Assembly (NCBI GenBank): GCA_027596195.1
Contig: JADGJG010000974.1
Coordinates: forward strand, 1-10,289
Direction: 5' to 3'
DNA from: Podochytrium sp. JEL0797
Lineage: Eukaryota; Chytridiomycota; Chytridiomycetes; Chytridiales; Chytriomycetaceae
Length of the DNA: 10,289 nucleotides
The notes below the pieces were generated by a model. It did not search any database. It saw nothing but the letters and a program-made list of their open reading frames with translations, and was not told the DNA's origin. The translations under genes were made by a program, and so were the position numbers. This document shows, piece after piece, positions 8,549 through 10,289 of the stretch (its first letter is position 1; the number at the start of each line of letters is the position of its first letter).

Positions 8549-10289
8549 ACAAACCCTCCCAAACCCCTCCCCACCCCACCCACAGGCCCTCCCCCTCAAA
8601 TCCTCCCCACCCGAACTCCCAGCTACAACGACCCCACTCACGACCCCACACACCACCCCGGCCACAACCCCACCCACCGCCCATGCGGCGACAAACTTGC
8701 GGTTCGGTGCACCGGAGCGAGACCGTGTCGTCATGCACTGGAGGAGAGCGAACGCCAGCGCTGTTGCTGCGAGTCCTGCATGCGTTGACGTGAAGAGGCG
8801 TTGGATCCTTGCGTCTGTCGGGGACGGGTTCATTGGAGTCGCGAGGAACGCGTCCACGGGAAGTGTGGCGGGGGTTTGTGCGGGGAATGTGTTGTTGGAG
8901 GCGTAAGCGAGTTGAAAGTCGGAGATGGAAGTGAGGGAGAGGAGGGCGGTGGTTGTGTGGAGGAGGAGGAGGATCAGGGAGGTTTGGAGGAGTTTGGAGG
9001 TGTGAATGGATTGGAGTTTGGGTGTGGGTGAAGGGAAGACGGGGTGGGAGGGAGGTAACGGGAGGTGAGTGGGGAGGGGGGGGATTGTCGGTTGTTCAAC
9101 TGATGCGCTTGGATTCCAGTCCATGTTGGGAAATTGGGGGGTGGCTTCATGGCTGATGCTACTTCTTTCAGAAAGGGAGCTCAAAAAGGGCGCTTCTTGG
9201 TAGTCGTCTCGAGCTGGACGAGGGAGCTCAAGACGGGCGGAATCCTTGCCTTCGTGTATTTCAAACACGGGAGGATCCCCGGGAACAACCCGCACCGTAT
9301 ATCCCAAATCATAAAGGTCGTAAAACTGGTCCCATATGGACTTTGATTTGTTGTGAGGCCGCAGAGAGACAGTCTCCAACGTTTCGACAGACTCTGTGCG
9401 TCGAAACACCAAACTCGCGTCACTCTTTTCGGCTCTTTGTAAATGACAGAGTGGTGAATCGGATGCCATTTGGGGAGGAGTCGAAAGCGACTCCTCCTCC
9501 TCCTTCATGTCCACGCTCGATTCCGCCGCAGAAACGAGAGGCGACGCGTGAGTCGCTTCAGAATCAGACAATGTCCGCGTTTCATCCTGCACTTCATTCC
9601 TCCTTTCCGCGTTCCAAAAGGGTCCTGCCATGATTTTGAGGCCGGTTTCTTGCGACGCGACTGCACCGGTTCCGGTCCGTTCGCGCAACGGTTCACTCGT
9701 TCTCGGACGACGCGGACCTTGCGGTTTGAGTTGAATACGCTGACTGTTGCGACGCAAAGACTTTTTTGAAGAGACAGGGAGAGGCAGTGTGCGTAAACTC
9801 AATGCCGGTTGGAGTGGTGCAGGTTTCGGTGACGCCACCGCGGACGACCACCCCCATTTCCACAAACTGCCTACCCCATTCGCCACCAAATCAAATATCC
9901 CGGTCGATTCATTTTCATGCACAGTAGTGGCATTCGAGTCCTTTCTTTCTGCACCGGAACCGCCAAATCGCGTGCTTTCGCGTCGATCCTCTGAGATCGG
10001 AAGTGGTTGTGTCACGAGCGAGGTTCGTTTCAATTCGGGTAGTGAGATGGTTTGGATGGAGGAGGCTACGCTTTCGTTGGAAACGAAGCGAGATGGGAAC
10101 GGGACGAAACTGGTGTCGTGTTTCGCGAGAAAGTTTCGGTTCAGTTGGAACGCGGAGGAGTGGGAGAGAGAGGAATCATGGGCTGAGGCTGCGGTGGAAC
10201 TGAAATGGGGATGGTGTTGGAGAGAACTCGTGCTGCTGTTGTTGGCGTGAGCTTGAATTCCGGGGCACCTGTCAAACTTGACTTTGGCG
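8276..10289 (-). CDS. Four-segment membrane protein, 5'-partial; possible N-terminal half of the zinc-cluster factor
   Basis: The frame is open from the right edge (10288) to TGA 8278-8276 with no in-frame ATG until inside the coding stretch, so the start is probably outside the window. The N-terminal part is Ser-rich with a basic patch (SSKKSLRRNSQRIQL). A more compact segment follows at about 9340-9210 (SIWDQFYDLYDLGYTVRV), then a Pro-rich linker. Hydrophobic segments lie near 9000-8925, 8792-8733, 8697-8619 and 8545-8500, the last being short and Gly-rich. The layout is self-consistent. Loop 1 holds an NNT sequon, loop 2 is basic (RSRSGAPNRK), and loop 3 is acidic with a Cys pair. After segment 4 comes KERKKQ, which predicts both ends cytosolic. 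At 8467 the frame splices into the zinc cluster. I do not recognise the membrane family. Confidence 0.6.
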   Translation of the reverse strand, partial: AKVKFDRCPGIQAHANNSSTSSLQHHPHFSSTAASAHDSSLSHSSAFQLNRNFLAKHDTSFVPFPSRFVSNESVASSIQTISLPELKRTSLVTQPLPISEDRRESTRFGGSGAERKDSNATTVHENESTGIFDLVANGVGSLWKWGWSSAVASPKPAPLQPALSLRTLPLPVSSKKSLRRNSQRIQLKPQGPRRPRTSEPLRERTGTGAVASQETGLKIMAGPFWNAERRNEVQDETRTLSDSEATHASPLVSAAESSVDMKEEEESLSTPPQMASDSPLCHLQRAEKSDASLVFRRTESVETLETVSLRPHNKSKSIWDQFYDLYDLGYTVRVVPGDPPVFEIHEGKDSARLELPRPARDDYQEAPFLSSLSERSSISHEATPQFPNMDWNPSASVEQPTIPPLPTHLPLPPSHPVFPSPTPKLQSIHTSKLLQTSLILLLLHTTTALLSLTSISDFQLAYASNNTFPAQTPATLPVDAFLATPMNPSPTDARIQRLFTSTHAGLAATALAFALLQCMTTRSRSGAPNRKFVAAWAVGGVVAGVVCGVVSGVVVAGSSGGEDLRGRACGWGGEGFGRVCMKVEVGVVVGGLAGVGGKERKKQTLACGMFRCFVFNSSLSFVASGVVPDFCCVTRGGLSSSSPFILPGCWMINSTHEMRLLHHASPPFSN
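8554..8582 (-). other. Potential G-quadruplex on the minus (coding) strand
   Basis: The coding strand here carries consecutive runs of three or four G separated by 1-3 bases, reading GGGTGGGGTGGGGAGGGG and continuing into two more GGG runs. This meets the usual G4 pattern. It lies about 90 nt before the donor of the 211-nt intron, in the loop before the fourth membrane segment. Confidence 0.5.

Noticed and set aside
8487..8906. Pro/Thr-rich plus-strand frame
   Set aside because: It is the complement of the G-rich membrane-module coding strand, and its low-complexity Thr/Pro content is what that strand predicts.

Overview
The window looks like fungal nuclear DNA. It carries a Zn2Cys6 (Gal4-type) zinc-cluster regulator with a fungal-specific middle homology region, a Nuc1/EndoG-type nuclease, and protein genes broken by short GT-AG introns. 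Most introns are 55-68 nt and one is 211 nt. Compact spacing and an A-rich start context (AAAATGG) fit a fungus. An early-diverging lineage such as a chytrid is possible, but I cannot fix the lineage from sequence alone.

Layout, left to right. (1) Positions 1-798 (+) hold the 3' part of an unrecognised gene, open at the left edge. It is readable only through several short candidate introns, or else it is a decaying gene. (2) Positions 799-1675 are AT-rich intergenic DNA. (3) Positions 1676-3572 (+) hold a two-exon gene for a 613-residue, largely disordered Pro/Ser-rich nuclear protein. It has a basic NLS, a textbook SUMO-interacting motif, four KPW repeats and a C-terminal CxxC-x13-CxxC zinc knuckle. 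(4) Positions 3573-4117 are intergenic. (5) About 4118-5450 (+) hold a DNA/RNA non-specific endonuclease of the EndoG/Nuc1 family. The catalytic part is clear and has two well-supported introns; the N-terminal exon is uncertain and contains a Cys-rich stretch. (6) Positions 5506-8548 (-) hold the zinc-cluster transcription factor, in four exons. It is tail-to-tail with the nuclease, with only 55 bp between the stop codons. (7) Positions 8467-10289 (-) hold a long open frame that runs off the right edge. It encodes a Ser-rich cytosolic region followed by a four-segment membrane module.

The main surprise is at the junction of (6) and (7). The first cysteine of the zinc cluster is encoded at the end of the membrane-protein frame, and a 211-nt intron joins it to the rest of the zinc cluster. 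Read simply, one transcript would encode a multi-pass membrane protein whose cytosolic tail is a complete Zn2Cys6 transcription factor, that is, a membrane-tethered zinc-cluster regulator. The alternative is two closely packed genes, with the factor starting at an internal ATG (8548) inside the last exon of its neighbour. Apart from this, I see no evidence that the genes form one pathway.
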